From Agrobacterium sp. a22-2 (lineage in GTDB: Bacteria; Pseudomonadota; Alphaproteobacteria; Rhizobiales; Rhizobiaceae): DNA of 64,000 nt. Both the position numbers and the translations under genes were made by a program. The stretch is taken from positions 1-64,000 of the forward strand of contig NZ_JAAXMM010000001.1 in assembly GCF_012276985.1 (NCBI RefSeq), written 5' to 3'. This document shows positions 50,826 to 59,560 of this stretch, in pieces (the stretch's first letter is position 1; each line of letters starts with the position of its first letter). Under the pieces are notes generated by a model that worked only from the letters and a program-made list of their open reading frames with translations, was not told the DNA's origin and searched no databases.

Positions 50826-53360
50826 TCAGGCGGCGCGATGCGTCGTGGCGCTGCCGGAACGCTGGTCGGCCAGCTTGAACCGATCGACCAGCGACATCAA
50901 GGCATCGGCCTCGTCGGCAAGCTGGCGTGTCGCAGCATTGGTTTCCTCGACCATCGCGGCATTGCGCTGCGTCATCTGGTCCATCTGATTGACGGCCGAG
51001 TTCACTTCGCCCAGCGCATCCGACTGCTCGCGGCTGGCCGTCGCGATCACATGGACGCGATCCGAGACGGTAACGATCTTGGAGGAGATTTCCGAGAGCA
51101 CCGTGCCCGTCTGCTGCACCAGGCGTGCGCCGGACGAAACCTCGGTGCTCGACTTGTTGATCAGGTCCTTGATCTGGTGCGCGGCGGTGGCCGAGCGTTG
51201 TGCCAGTTCGCGCACTTCCTGGGCAACGACGGCAAAGCCCTTGCCAGCCTCTCCGGCCCGCGCCGCCTCGATGCCGGCATTCAGCGCCAAGAGATTGGTC
51301 TGGAAGGCAATTTCGTCAATAACGTCGATGATCTGCACGATCTGGCCCGAAGCGGCTTCGATGCGGTCCATGGCCTCGATGGCGTCGGCGACGACGGCTG
51401 ACGAGGTATCGGCCGACTTCTTCGTCTCGGCAACGATGCGGTTTGCCTCTTCGGCCCGGGCCGCCGAGGACTTGACCGTGGTGGTGATCTGCTCGACGGC
51501 TGCCGCCGTTTCCTCCAGCGATGCCGCCTGCTGCTCGGTGCGCTTGGCCAGTTCGTCGGCCGACTGGCTCATCTCTCCGGCATTGCGCTGGATCATGTAG
51601 GTGTTGGAGCGGATCTGCATCATCGTATCCTGCAGTCGCACCAGCGAGGAATTGAAATCGGTACGCAACTGTTCGAGACGGCCAAAGAACGGCGTCTCGA
51701 TTGTTTCGGAAATGTCGCCCTGGGACAAACGCCCGAGGCCCATTGCCAGGGCATTGACGGCGAAGTCGATCTGGCGGTCGGTTTCCTGCTTGTCGCGATC
51801 GTTGCGGCGACGCTCTTCTTCGACCTCGGCCCGCTCGGCCTCGCTGCGGGTTTCGATCTCGATCTTCGACAGGGCATTCTGCTTGAAGACGCCAAGGGCG
51901 CGGGCCATCTCGCCGATCTCGTCGACGCGACTCTCGCCGTTGATGCGCGTGTCGAGTACGCCTTCTGCCAACCTGCGCATGGCGTCGGTAATCTGGCCGA
52001 TCGGCCCCTTGAAGGTGATGACCAGGCCGATACCGGCAAACAGCGAAATCAGAATGCCAAGCACGGTAGCGCCGATCGAAATCGAATTGGCACTTTCGCG
52101 CTCCACGCCGGCGCTCTGCTTCTGCTGCTCCGCAAAGGAGGTGAGCTGGCTCCAGATGACGTCAAGATCTGCCGCAGCCACCTGGAAGTTTTTAGCCCGT
52201 TCCTCAGCGATCTTTACGAGATCAGCGCTCGCCTTTTCCATCGTCTCGATAGCAGGCGCCAGCTTGGCCTTCAGCGGCGGCAGGAATTCGCGATCACCGG
52301 CGCTGCCTTCGAGCGTCGCCAGATCCTTGCGCACGCTGGCAAATTCCTGCGTCAGGCGAGTCAGATTCTGGCTGGTCGGCGCCAGCATGAAACGAGCCAT
52401 CATGATCTGGATGGAATAGGAGGAATTGATCAGGCTGCGGCTGTTGTCGAGAATGGCCTGGGCCTTTTGCAGCGGCTCGTCGAGTTCGCCGAAGCGGGCC
52501 GTAGCGTCCTTCATCTTCTGCTGGGCGGCAATCCCCAGATAGGCGGACATCTGGGTGAAATTGCGCAGCCGTGCCGTCATCTCGTCGACCACGAGCTGGG
52601 ATTTGTCGCCGGCTGCCACCATGCCGCCGAGATCCTTGATGATCGTCTCCAGCGTCTTGGCCGCCGATTTGTTCTTCTCCGGCAGCGAGATGGACAGCAG
52701 CCGATGGCGCGTCTTCATCTCGTCGAGGCTACCTGCCACAACGTCGAACTTTTCCTCCGGCGTCTTCATCTTGGTGAACTTGGAATTGATGCCGGAAAGA
52801 ACCGTCGCGCTGAGCGCGATGCGGTCGGCATCGCGCAGCATCTGCTTGGCGGCGGTCTCGTCGTCCTCGACAGCGCGGGAGACCTTCTTCATCGCCTCGT
52901 TAATGTCGATCTGCGAACTGACGATGGCGCTGACACCCTTCTGCAGAGATTGGATCAGGCCGGTTTCGGTTTCATGCAGGCTCCACAGGGACGCCATATG
53001 CTTGACCACGCCATCGACGGCCGTCGTTGTCTCCTCCAGTTCGGCCCGGCCATCGGCATCGGCACCAAGCTGCGACAGCGTCTCCTTCAAGGTCGCCTGC
53101 TGGCTTTGCAGCTTGTCGACGACCTTGTCCCGGCTTTCGGCCGTGGCATTTTTCAGGAAGTCGTTCATCGCGCCGGATACGTCGCGGAAGCCGCTCAAGG
53201 ATTGCAGAACGCTGTTGGATATCTCAATCCGCCCTTGCAGCAGACCTGATGCGTAGAGGCCGGTAAAGCCGACAGCCGTGATGCTGACGACGAAAGGTAA
53301 AATGAAGATCAGCACCTTTGTCTGAATCCTGAACCGGGACAGGATACGATCAATAAACAT
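50826..53360 (-). CDS. Large membrane methyl-accepting chemotaxis protein
   Basis: An 844-residue chemoreceptor. Helix 1 is about residues 16-40 and helix 2 about 423-447. The periplasmic region of about 380 residues is wholly helical, longer than typical HBM-type domains. Two HAMP-like repeats follow ([20 protein letters not shown] and [17 protein letters not shown]), then the signalling bundle with tip [22 protein letters not shown] near residue 680. It has no CheR-binding pentapeptide at the C-terminus (ends TTHRAA). The start at 53360 avoids 24 residues with no receptor character. It lies directly downstream of nifQ on the same strand but is probably a separate unit. Confidence 0.9.
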   Translation of the reverse strand: MFIDRILSRFRIQTKVLIFILPFVVSITAVGFTGLYASGLLQGRIEISNSVLQSLSGFRDVSGAMNDFLKNATAESRDKVVDKLQSQQATLKETLSQLGADADGRAELEETTTAVDGVVKHMASLWSLHETETGLIQSLQKGVSAIVSSQIDINEAMKKVSRAVEDDETAAKQMLRDADRIALSATVLSGINSKFTKMKTPEEKFDVVAGSLDEMKTRHRLLSISLPEKNKSAAKTLETIIKDLGGMVAAGDKSQLVVDEMTARLRNFTQMSAYLGIAAQQKMKDATARFGELDEPLQKAQAILDNSRSLINSSYSIQIMMARFMLAPTSQNLTRLTQEFASVRKDLATLEGSAGDREFLPPLKAKLAPAIETMEKASADLVKIAEERAKNFQVAAADLDVIWSQLTSFAEQQKQSAGVERESANSISIGATVLGILISLFAGIGLVITFKGPIGQITDAMRRLAEGVLDTRINGESRVDEIGEMARALGVFKQNALSKIEIETRSEAERAEVEEERRRNDRDKQETDRQIDFAVNALAMGLGRLSQGDISETIETPFFGRLEQLRTDFNSSLVRLQDTMMQIRSNTYMIQRNAGEMSQSADELAKRTEQQAASLEETAAAVEQITTTVKSSAARAEEANRIVAETKKSADTSSAVVADAIEAMDRIEAASGQIVQIIDVIDEIAFQTNLLALNAGIEAARAGEAGKGFAVVAQEVRELAQRSATAAHQIKDLINKSSTEVSSGARLVQQTGTVLSEISSKIVTVSDRVHVIATASREQSDALGEVNSAVNQMDQMTQRNAAMVEETNAATRQLADEADALMSLVDRFKLADQRSGSATTHRAA

Positions 53361-53550
53361 GCTTTCTACGCTCCCAAACGTTGAATACCACCAAGAAGAC
53401 AGTAGAGGCCGCACGACAAAGAGGGCCTCCACCCTCTTCAGAATCCGGGCATCCTACATTCGGGAGTGCTGAGGAATGATTAAAGGAGAGAAAGATCATA
53501 TAATTGCATTTTGTTAAAACGTCTGCTGATTGAGCCGGCGGCATGCGCTC

Positions 53551-54177
53551 TCAGGCCGCCTGGACCATCCCGTTCTTCAGGCGCGCCAGCCGGCTCTCGC
53601 CGCTCTCCTCGCCGAAGCAGCCCTCGAAATCATGGCATTCGCGACAGCTGGGCGCGCTGCAAATCGAAAATCCTTCGGCCTCGCAGAGCCGGCGATAGAA
53701 ATACTTCTTCCACTTCATGTTACTGGTATTGCCGCGCGCGAGACTCGGGAAGTGGCGATTCAGCAGGCGGGTCAATTCAGGCCGCTCGAACAGGCCCAGA
53801 TCCTGCCAGAGATGATCGTCGCGCATGGCGCGGCGGGCAACGATATGGGCGAAAAACACGCTGTTGATCTTGGCGCCGTCGGCATGGTCCAGCAGCAGCG
53901 CCAGAAGCAGGTCCTCCTCCACCTCCCGCTCCGGCTCGGTGCCCGCGCGCCCGACATCGAAAAAGCTCAGACAGACGCCGGGAAAGTTGCAGGCGATGAC
54001 CGAGGCCAGATCCCGCGATCCCAGCCCGCAGGCTGCATTGAAGGTTGTCGAACCGTCAAGGGCTTCGTCGCGGGCCATCGAAAGGGCGCAGGCAAGCGCA
54101 TGATGGTCGAAGGCGGTATCCGCGTCGATCGCCGGCCATTGTCCGGCCATCAGGCAGGCATAGTGATCAGCAAACAT
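53551..54177 (-). CDS. nifQ: NifQ
   Basis: A 208-residue protein with the defining C-terminal cysteine motif C-x4-C-x2-C-x5-C (CSAPSCRECHDFEGC, about residues 172-186), which carries an iron-sulfur/molybdenum cluster. NifQ delivers molybdenum for FeMo-cofactor assembly on the NifEN scaffold. It is the last gene of the nifENX block, 42 bases after fdxB. Confidence 0.94.
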   Translation of the reverse strand: MFADHYACLMAGQWPAIDADTAFDHHALACALSMARDEALDGSTTFNAACGLGSRDLASVIACNFPGVCLSFFDVGRAGTEPEREVEEDLLLALLLDHADGAKINSVFFAHIVARRAMRDDHLWQDLGLFERPELTRLLNRHFPSLARGNTSNMKWKKYFYRRLCEAEGFSICSAPSCRECHDFEGCFGEESGESRLARLKNGMVQAA

Positions 54178-54219
54178 CGAAACGCTCCTTCAAGTTATCG
54201 GCCAAGACAAGAGGTCGGG

Positions 54220-54537
54220 TCATGCGGCCAGCGCTCCGGCCGTCACATGGGTCTGGCAGTTCTTGGGACAGACGCGCGCACAGGCGCCGCAGCCGATGCA
54301 GGCGCCGGCCCGGTCGACGACCATGATCATGCGGTTGAGGTCGCCATCGAAATCGTCGCCGTCATTGTCGCAGCGACCGAGGATTTCGCCCTCGTCGTCG
54401 ACGCCGTAGAGATGCATCACCTCGCGCGAACAGACCTTGAAGCAGCGTCCGCAGCCAATGCAGGTCGCACCATCGATCGCCGTCAGGTAGTCCGGCATCC
54501 AGGCTGACCCGTCGCGGGTTTCAAAGGGGGCGGCCAT
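54220..54537 (-). CDS. fdxB: Nif-specific ferredoxin III
   Basis: A 105-residue ferredoxin. Its two [4Fe-4S] sites are CIGCGRCFKVC (about residues 26-36) and CIGCGACARVCPKNC (about 79-93), separated by an acidic insert (DNDGDDFDGD) typical of FdxB. It supplies electrons in nitrogenase cofactor assembly or to nitrogenase itself. It overlaps the preceding DUF683 gene by one base (TGA/ATG type junction at 54537), which indicates coupled translation. Confidence 0.94.
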   Translation of the reverse strand: MAAPFETRDGSAWMPDYLTAIDGATCIGCGRCFKVCSREVMHLYGVDDEGEILGRCDNDGDDFDGDLNRMIMVVDRAGACIGCGACARVCPKNCQTHVTAGALAA

Positions 54538-54737
54538 CAGGCGTTCTCCAATGCGCTCAATTGCTGCTTGGCCGCTTCCAGCTCGGCAAACACCGCATAG
54601 GTGCGCTCGGCCACCGCCTTGATCTCGGTCCAGTTGACCGGCAGGTCTTCCGCCAGGTCATGCAATTCCATCTTGGCATTGCCGGCCCGGGAGTTCAGCT
54701 TGCGGACCTTCTTCTGCAGTTCCTCGAGTTCGGACAT
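54537..54737 (-). CDS. DUF683 (CCE_0567 family) nif-associated protein
   Basis: A 66-residue helical hairpin protein (LEELQKKVRKLNSRAGNAKM, DLAEDLPVNW). The family is found nearly always between the NifX-associated protein and fdxB in nif clusters, as here. The known members form small helical dimers, but the precise role in nitrogen fixation is not settled. Confidence 0.92.
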   Translation of the reverse strand: MSELEELQKKVRKLNSRAGNAKMELHDLAEDLPVNWTEIKAVAERTYAVFAELEAAKQQLSALENA

Positions 54738-54764
54738 GCGATGTCTCCTTGATCGAACGGGGTT

Positions 54765-55250
54765 TCAGTACCGGGCCACTTCGGGATATTTCTCGATCAT
54801 CTCGACCGCATCGCGCACCAGCTTGTCGCCGGCGTCCGACAGCTTGGCGAGCGTCTCGAAGCCGAAGCGGTGGACATCGCGCAGCGATTTCAGCACGACC
54901 ACCAATCGGCCCGCCGTCAGCAGCACCCGGCCGAAACCCTCATGGCTCATCTTCATCATCGGCGACGCGATGATGCCGGTCTCCTGCTCGATGGCCAGGC
55001 CAATGGCGGAATAGAAGATATCGAGCCGCCACAGCACATCAGGATCCGGATCGCCGATGATCGGGATCTCGCGGCGCTGTTCCTTGGTCAGGATGTAATC
55101 ACCGAGGATCGACGCATCGGAGCGGCCCTCCCAGGCGTCATAGGTGTCCTGGGCACGCATCAGGCGCACCAAGCATTTCATGAAGGGCGTCGCGAGCGCG
55201 TCGACATCATCATTGGCGGCGAGCTTCTCGAGTACGGCTGTCGGAGTCAT
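54765..55250 (-). CDS. DUF269 NifX-associated protein
   Basis: A 161-residue protein of the family that follows nifX in most nif clusters ([55 protein letters not shown]). It is thought to help FeMo-cofactor assembly. The start is set at 55250 because AAGGA lies 8 bases before it and family members begin MTPTA. An ATG at 55280 would overlap nifX by 17 bases but lacks a ribosome site. Confidence 0.92.
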   Translation of the reverse strand: MTPTAVLEKLAANDDVDALATPFMKCLVRLMRAQDTYDAWEGRSDASILGDYILTKEQRREIPIIGDPDPDVLWRLDIFYSAIGLAIEQETGIIASPMMKMSHEGFGRVLLTAGRLVVVLKSLRDVHRFGFETLAKLSDAGDKLVRDAVEMIEKYPEVARY

Positions 55251-55263
55251 GGTCGGTTCCTTT

Positions 55264-55764
55264 TCAATTGTCGTCGTCATCGAAGGATGGTTTCGTCTCG
55301 CCAAGGCCGGCTTCGGCCAGAACCTTGCGCAGCCAGGGCGGCGGTGCAGTCTTCAGCATGGTCTGGGTCCGCGCCAGCACCTCGTCGATTGAGGACGGCT
55401 GCGGCACCTTGATCGGATGGATCTTGGCCGAGACGACCTTGGCGGCCGAGGGGCCGCCGATCGCCAGGCAGAACAGCAGGTGGCAGCCTCTCAGCGCCTC
55501 CACCTTGGGCGTGATGCGGTCATCGCCCTCGGATTTGTGATTGCCGCTTTCGTCCGACACATCGCCGAAGCCGACGGCCTCGACGAATTGCCAGCCGGCG
55601 GGGGTGACATCGTAGACGGCAAACAGCTTGGCAGAGCCGAAATGGGCGTTCAGCCCCTTCATGTCCTGCGTGGCGATGGCGATGCGAAGCACGCCCTTCG
55701 GGCGCTCAGGTGCAGGTGCCGGCATCTCGTCAGTGACGAGTGATAGACGTCGGACAGCTGTCAT
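55264..55764 (-). CDS. nifX: NifX
   Basis: A 166-residue NifX/NifB-like domain protein. Residues about 23-140 form the cofactor-binding fold ([40 protein letters not shown]), followed by an acidic tail (FDDDDN). It holds NifB-co or the VK precursor during FeMo-cofactor synthesis. Its start lies 35 bases inside the end of nifN, which suggests translational coupling. Confidence 0.95.
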   Translation of the reverse strand: MTAVRRLSLVTDEMPAPAPERPKGVLRIAIATQDMKGLNAHFGSAKLFAVYDVTPAGWQFVEAVGFGDVSDESGNHKSEGDDRITPKVEALRGCHLLFCLAIGGPSAAKVVSAKIHPIKVPQPSSIDEVLARTQTMLKTAPPPWLRKVLAEAGLGETKPSFDDDDN

Positions 55765-57118
55765 TGTCAGTCTCCCTGTTGCGGAACGGGTTGAGGCCTT
55801 GCGGGGTCGGCGGTCGGATATTGGCCTGGAAGATATTCGCCGCCTCGAAGATCATGGTGCGGGCGCCCTCGTAGAGAACGCTCAGCTTGTGCTGGCTGCC
55901 GAGCCGGTCGAAGATCGGGAAGCCGACCCGCATCAGCGGAATGCCGAGGCGCTCGGCGGCCTGGCGGCCGTGCGAATGGGTGACCAGCAGATCGGCGCCT
56001 TCGGCCAGGAACTCGAGATCGGAGAGGTCTCCGACCTGCACGGTGTCGGTCGGCACTTTCGACAGGATGCGCGAACCGCCTGTTGTGGTCACCGCGGCGG
56101 AAATCTCGGCACCAAGGCCGAGAAAGAACGTCGCGAGCTGGTAGAGATGATCGGGCTCGGCACCGATGGCGATCTTCTTGCCGCCGAAATGGAAATGGCC
56201 GTCGAGCAGGGCATCCTGCAATTGCGCCCGGCGGCGGCGGATCGATTGCGGCACCGGCTTGCCTGAGATGAGCGCCAGCATGGTGATGAAACGGTCGATG
56301 CTCTTCAGGCCCGACAGTTGCTGGAACAGCGAATAGGGCACACCGGTTCGGGCCTGCAGGGCTTCGGCCGGCGCCCGCATGTGTTCGCCGATGGCGATCG
56401 CCTGGAAGCAGGTGCCGAGATCGCGGATATCCTCGACGCGGGTGCCGCCATAGGTGGTCGGGATCCAGCGGTCCGGCACGGTGCCGTCGAGCGAACCGGA
56501 GACATCCGGCAGGATGACCGGCGTCAGGCCAAAACTTTCCACCGTTTCGCGGATATGTTCGATATCGGCCACCGTCAGGTGCCAGCCGGGCAGGATCGCT
56601 ACCTTTTTCGGATCCCGCACCCGTTCGCCCGCGATCGTCACGCCGTCGATCATCGATGTGACGGCCTTGGCCCAGCCCTCCTCGATGGCGCCGTCGAAAT
56701 CCGGCGTGGTCGACAGCACGACCTCGGTACCGGCCAGTTCCTCGGCGCGGCGCACCTTGATCGCCGCGACATCGCCGGCGAAGTCCTCGCCGCGCGTCTC
56801 GACCAGCGCCGTGGTGCAGATGCCGATCAGCGACGGCTTGGTGCGGCTCTTCAAGTTGAGGATCGCCTCTTCCAGGTGATCGGCTCCGCCGAGAATGGTC
56901 GCCACCTCGTCCATGGCGGTGGTCTGCAGGGGGATGGTCTCCTTGAAATGGCGCACGAACAGAACCAGTGCGAAGGACGTGCAGCCCTGGCTGCCGTGGA
57001 ACAGCGGCATGGCGCCATCGACGCCGAGATAGGCAAAGGCGGCGCCCAGCGGCTGCGAGGATTTGAGCGGATTGACCGCCGCGGATTTGGTCTGGTGCAA
57101 TACGCGAGCCATCAGCAT
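55730..57118 (-). CDS. nifN: NifN
   Basis: A 462-residue NifK-like scaffold subunit. It shows NPLKSSQPLGAAFAYLG, FHGSQGCTSFALVLFVRHFKE (cluster-ligand Cys region) and IGICTTALVETRGED. With NifE it forms the tetramer on which FeMo-cofactor is completed. Its ATG overlaps the nifE stop in ATGCTGA. The C-terminal tail ([19 protein letters not shown]) overlaps the nifX start. Confidence 0.96.
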   Translation of the reverse strand: MLMARVLHQTKSAAVNPLKSSQPLGAAFAYLGVDGAMPLFHGSQGCTSFALVLFVRHFKETIPLQTTAMDEVATILGGADHLEEAILNLKSRTKPSLIGICTTALVETRGEDFAGDVAAIKVRRAEELAGTEVVLSTTPDFDGAIEEGWAKAVTSMIDGVTIAGERVRDPKKVAILPGWHLTVADIEHIRETVESFGLTPVILPDVSGSLDGTVPDRWIPTTYGGTRVEDIRDLGTCFQAIAIGEHMRAPAEALQARTGVPYSLFQQLSGLKSIDRFITMLALISGKPVPQSIRRRRAQLQDALLDGHFHFGGKKIAIGAEPDHLYQLATFFLGLGAEISAAVTTTGGSRILSKVPTDTVQVGDLSDLEFLAEGADLLVTHSHGRQAAERLGIPLMRVGFPIFDRLGSQHKLSVLYEGARTMIFEAANIFQANIRPPTPQGLNPFRNRETDNDSCPTSITRH

Positions 57119-58617
57119 TCTCCCATGTCGTCGGCGGTGGTGGACAGAAATTTTCGGAAGGCATGGTTTGGCGCCGGCAGCGCGGCCTCATCGCTTGGCG
57201 GAGACACAACCACGGCGATTTCGGCCGGATTCCCCTCTCCGTCCCAGGGACAGGGTTCGCGCACCGTCTGCCAGACCGGATTGTGAATGGCGATGTCGAT
57301 CTGGCGTACCAGCTCCACCATGCCGTCATAGCCGGCATAGGGGTGATGGCGTTCCTGGTTGATATCGAGCCAGGGCATCTTGGCTTTCAGCGCAATGAAC
57401 TGGGTACGGCCGCCCGACAACATAATGTCTGCCTTGTGCTCTGCCAGCATGGCATAAAGATCGCGCGGCGCCATCGAGTCGAACATGTGGTTCTCGTCTT
57501 TGAGGATCTGCTTGATGCGCTCCTTGTCCTCCGGCGTCGATTTCTTGACCGAGGTGCCGACGATCTCGATGCCAATTTCCTGCAGGGCATGGACCACCGA
57601 CCAGGACTTCACGCCGCCGGTGTTGAGCAGCACGCGCTTTCCTTCAAGGCGGGGACGGAATCCCTCGAGGGCGGCCCAGGCGGCGGCCTCCTCTTCCTCG
57701 ATGAGGGATTCCGTCCGGTCAAGGAGCACAGGGGACGCTCCTTGATTGACCAGCAGCCGCGCCAGCTGGCGCAGGGCATCGGATGTGTCGGAAATGCCGT
57801 AGAACGAGCCTTCGAAATAGGGGATGCCCCAGCGCTCCTCCATCTTGCGGGCGAGATTGATGAGCGCGGTGGAACAGACCATCATCGTCGCCCGGGCGCG
57901 GTGGGCGGTGGCGACATCATGGTATCGCGCGTCGCCGGGGATGCAGGCGCGTATCCGCATGCCGAGCTTTTCGAGCAGCGGCTTCACCATCCAGAACTCG
58001 CCGGAGAGGTTGAACTCGCCGAGAATATTGACGTCCATATCCGTGACGTCGTCCGGCTCCTGCGTGCCGATCACATGGTCGAGCAGCGCCTCGCCGGCCA
58101 GCTTGTTGCCGAGGTTCTTCGAGCCGACAAAGCCCGGCGCGTTGACCGGCACCACGGGAAGCCCGAACTTTTCCGCCGCCCGCCGACAGACCGCTTCGAT
58201 ATCGTCGCCGATCAGCGCCGTCACGCAGGTCGAATAGACGAAGATCGCCGGCGGGGCGTATGTGTCCGAAATCTCGCGGATCGCCTTGAACAGCTTCTTC
58301 TCGCCTTGTCCCAGAACGATGTCGAGCTCGGTCAGGTCTGTCGTGAACGAGGTGCGCCAGAGATCCGGCCCCGAGGACGCCGCCCCGCGGTTGTCCCAGG
58401 AATTGCCCTCGCAGGCGAGCGGCGCGTGGATCAGATGGGCGACATCGGTGATCGGCTGCAGCACGATCTTGGCGCCGTCAAAGGCGCAGCCGCCGGCCGC
58501 CGCCCCCGGCGTCAGCGGCTTGGAACAGCCCTTCTTGCGCGCCTTGGCATCCTTGCCCTGGTTCTTGTCGCAACCGGGCTCGTTGAACACGTCGTCGATC
58601 TTTGCTTTCAGCGACAT
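57112..58617 (-). CDS. nifE: NifE
   Basis: A 501-residue NifD-like scaffold subunit. The N-terminal Cys-rich extension (EPGCDKNQGKDAKARKKGC) is followed by GGCAFDGAKIVLQPITDVAH and GPLAC-type HAPLACEGNSWDNRG, then IFVYSTCVTALIGDD. It partners NifN. The start at 58617 lies behind AAGGAACC. It opens the nifE-N-X-DUF269-DUF683-fdxB-nifQ block, which has its own sigma-54 promoter. Confidence 0.97.
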   Translation of the reverse strand: MSLKAKIDDVFNEPGCDKNQGKDAKARKKGCSKPLTPGAAAGGCAFDGAKIVLQPITDVAHLIHAPLACEGNSWDNRGAASSGPDLWRTSFTTDLTELDIVLGQGEKKLFKAIREISDTYAPPAIFVYSTCVTALIGDDIEAVCRRAAEKFGLPVVPVNAPGFVGSKNLGNKLAGEALLDHVIGTQEPDDVTDMDVNILGEFNLSGEFWMVKPLLEKLGMRIRACIPGDARYHDVATAHRARATMMVCSTALINLARKMEERWGIPYFEGSFYGISDTSDALRQLARLLVNQGASPVLLDRTESLIEEEEAAAWAALEGFRPRLEGKRVLLNTGGVKSWSVVHALQEIGIEIVGTSVKKSTPEDKERIKQILKDENHMFDSMAPRDLYAMLAEHKADIMLSGGRTQFIALKAKMPWLDINQERHHPYAGYDGMVELVRQIDIAIHNPVWQTVREPCPWDGEGNPAEIAVVVSPPSDEAALPAPNHAFRKFLSTTADDMGEC

Positions 58618-58670
58618 TGGCGGGTTCCTTGTTCGAACCACCTCCGGAAAGGAGGCGACAAACAGAGTTC

Positions 58671-58687
58671 TGCAAGCGGCATGCCAG
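58671..58687 (-). promoter_or_regulatory. Sigma-54 promoter of nifE
   Basis: The minus strand reads CTGGCATGCCGCTTGCA, a perfect -24/-12 match (GG, ten bases, GC). It lies 54 bases before the nifE start. Confidence 0.92.
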
Positions 58688-58771
58688 CATCAAGAAAAAC
58701 AATTTTTCATAGGAAATTCATGGCGTTCCGGAATCTCCCGGAATCCGGTTGCGACAAAACCGTTGTCGGCT

Positions 58772-58787
58772 TGTCAGCTTCCCGACA
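58772..58787. promoter_or_regulatory. NifA upstream activator site of nifE
   Basis: TGT-CAGCTTCCCG-ACA exactly fits TGT-N10-ACA and is centred about 95 bases from the -24 element. It begins only 7 bases from the end of the disrupted toxin gene. Confidence 0.88.
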
Positions 58788-58793
58788 AAGCGG

Positions 58794-59186
58794 TCAGGCC
58801 ATGCCGATTGCCGGGCGGATATCGGTCCGCGCAAAATCGTTACCGACGAACAGCAGCGGCAGATCGCGCTCCTTGGCCAGCGCATAGGCGAAGCAATCTC
58901 CGAAATTGAGACCGGCAGGATGAAAGCCCTTGCCCCATTGGCGCTAGATGGCACCTATCTTTTGCGCGACTTCCTCCGTGACCGGAACAATCTCCGGCTT
59001 GATCCGCGCCAGAAGCTCGTCAAGCCTTTCGAAAATACCCCGCCTGCTGGCCACGATATACATTTCAGACAAGGTCCCCGCAGATATAAGAACGTCGCCT
59101 GACACCGCTAATCGGTTGGCCAACTCACCCGCCGCGGGCTCTCGCAAGAGGATCGCCAGCATCGCCGACGTGTCCAAAACAATCAC
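58794..59186 (-). pseudogene. VapC-like PIN toxin gene interrupted by an amber codon
   Basis: The GTG start overlaps the antitoxin stop by 4 bases. The 131-codon frame reads MIVLDTSAMLAILLREPA (first PIN Asp) and later [20 protein letters not shown] and [10 protein letters not shown], giving all the expected acidic PIN residues. At 58944-58946 an in-frame TAG replaces what is probably a Tyr or Trp codon, cutting the product at 80 residues and removing the C-terminal catalytic Asp set. Both halves stay in the same frame with no shift. Unless the stop is suppressed or is a sequencing error, the toxin is inactive. It sits between nifK and nifE. Confidence 0.82.
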
Positions 59187-59446
59187 GCGGGCAGTCCGGT
59201 CTCAGGATCGTAGAGAAAATCCTGACTGTGCGCCGCATCGGGGCCGGGCGTCGCTTCCTTCGCGGCGCGGCGACTTATGTCATCAATGATCGCCAACTTC
59301 TCTTCGGGCGTTAGCGCTCTTTTCTCTTCCGCCTTCAACCTCGCAACCGCTTTTCCAGCGTCGGTCAGGACGATCTCCTCCCCCGCCTCGGCGCGGCGGA
59401 CGAGTTCGGCAAGTCTTTTGGCGGCTTCGCTGACGGAAATGTTCAT
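59183..59446 (-). CDS. Phd/YefM-type antitoxin
   Basis: An 87-residue protein. MNISVSEAAKRLAELVRRAEAGEEIVLT is the standard Phd/YefM DNA-binding opening (key residues SVSEAAKRLAELV), followed by GKAVARL and a charged C-terminal toxin-binding tail. The start at 59446 is where this motif begins; the frame is open to 59479. It would bind the PIN toxin and repress its own promoter. It is intact, whereas its partner carries a stop codon. Confidence 0.88.
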   Translation of the reverse strand: MNISVSEAAKRLAELVRRAEAGEEIVLTDAGKAVARLKAEEKRALTPEEKLAIIDDISRRAAKEATPGPDAAHSQDFLYDPETGLPA

Positions 59447-59499
59447 GACTGTCTCCATGGTCCGACCGACATATACCACGATTGACAGCGCAAATCAGC

Positions 59500-59536
59500 G
59501 CCCAAAGCAAAACCGGCCCCAAAGAGGAGCCGGTTT
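59500..59536 (-). terminator. Terminator of the nifHDK operon
   Basis: GAAACCGGC..GCCGGTTTT: the perfect 8-bp stem AAACCGGC (59510-59517) / GCCGGTTT (59529-59536), read on the minus strand, is followed by TGCTTTGGG. It is 25 bases after the nifK stop and isolates the toxin-antitoxin pair from nifHDK. Confidence 0.8.
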
Positions 59537-59560
59537 CGTCGTTGCAGGATGCTGCCGGAC

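Noticed and set aside
57163..58887. Long plus-strand frames over nifE, nifD and nifK
   Set aside because: They mirror the nif genes in the opposite strand and have compositional, not protein-like, sequence.
58718..58954. 78-residue minus-strand frame over the toxin C-terminus
   Set aside because: It is in a different frame from the toxin. The continuation of the toxin frame past the amber codon explains the region better.
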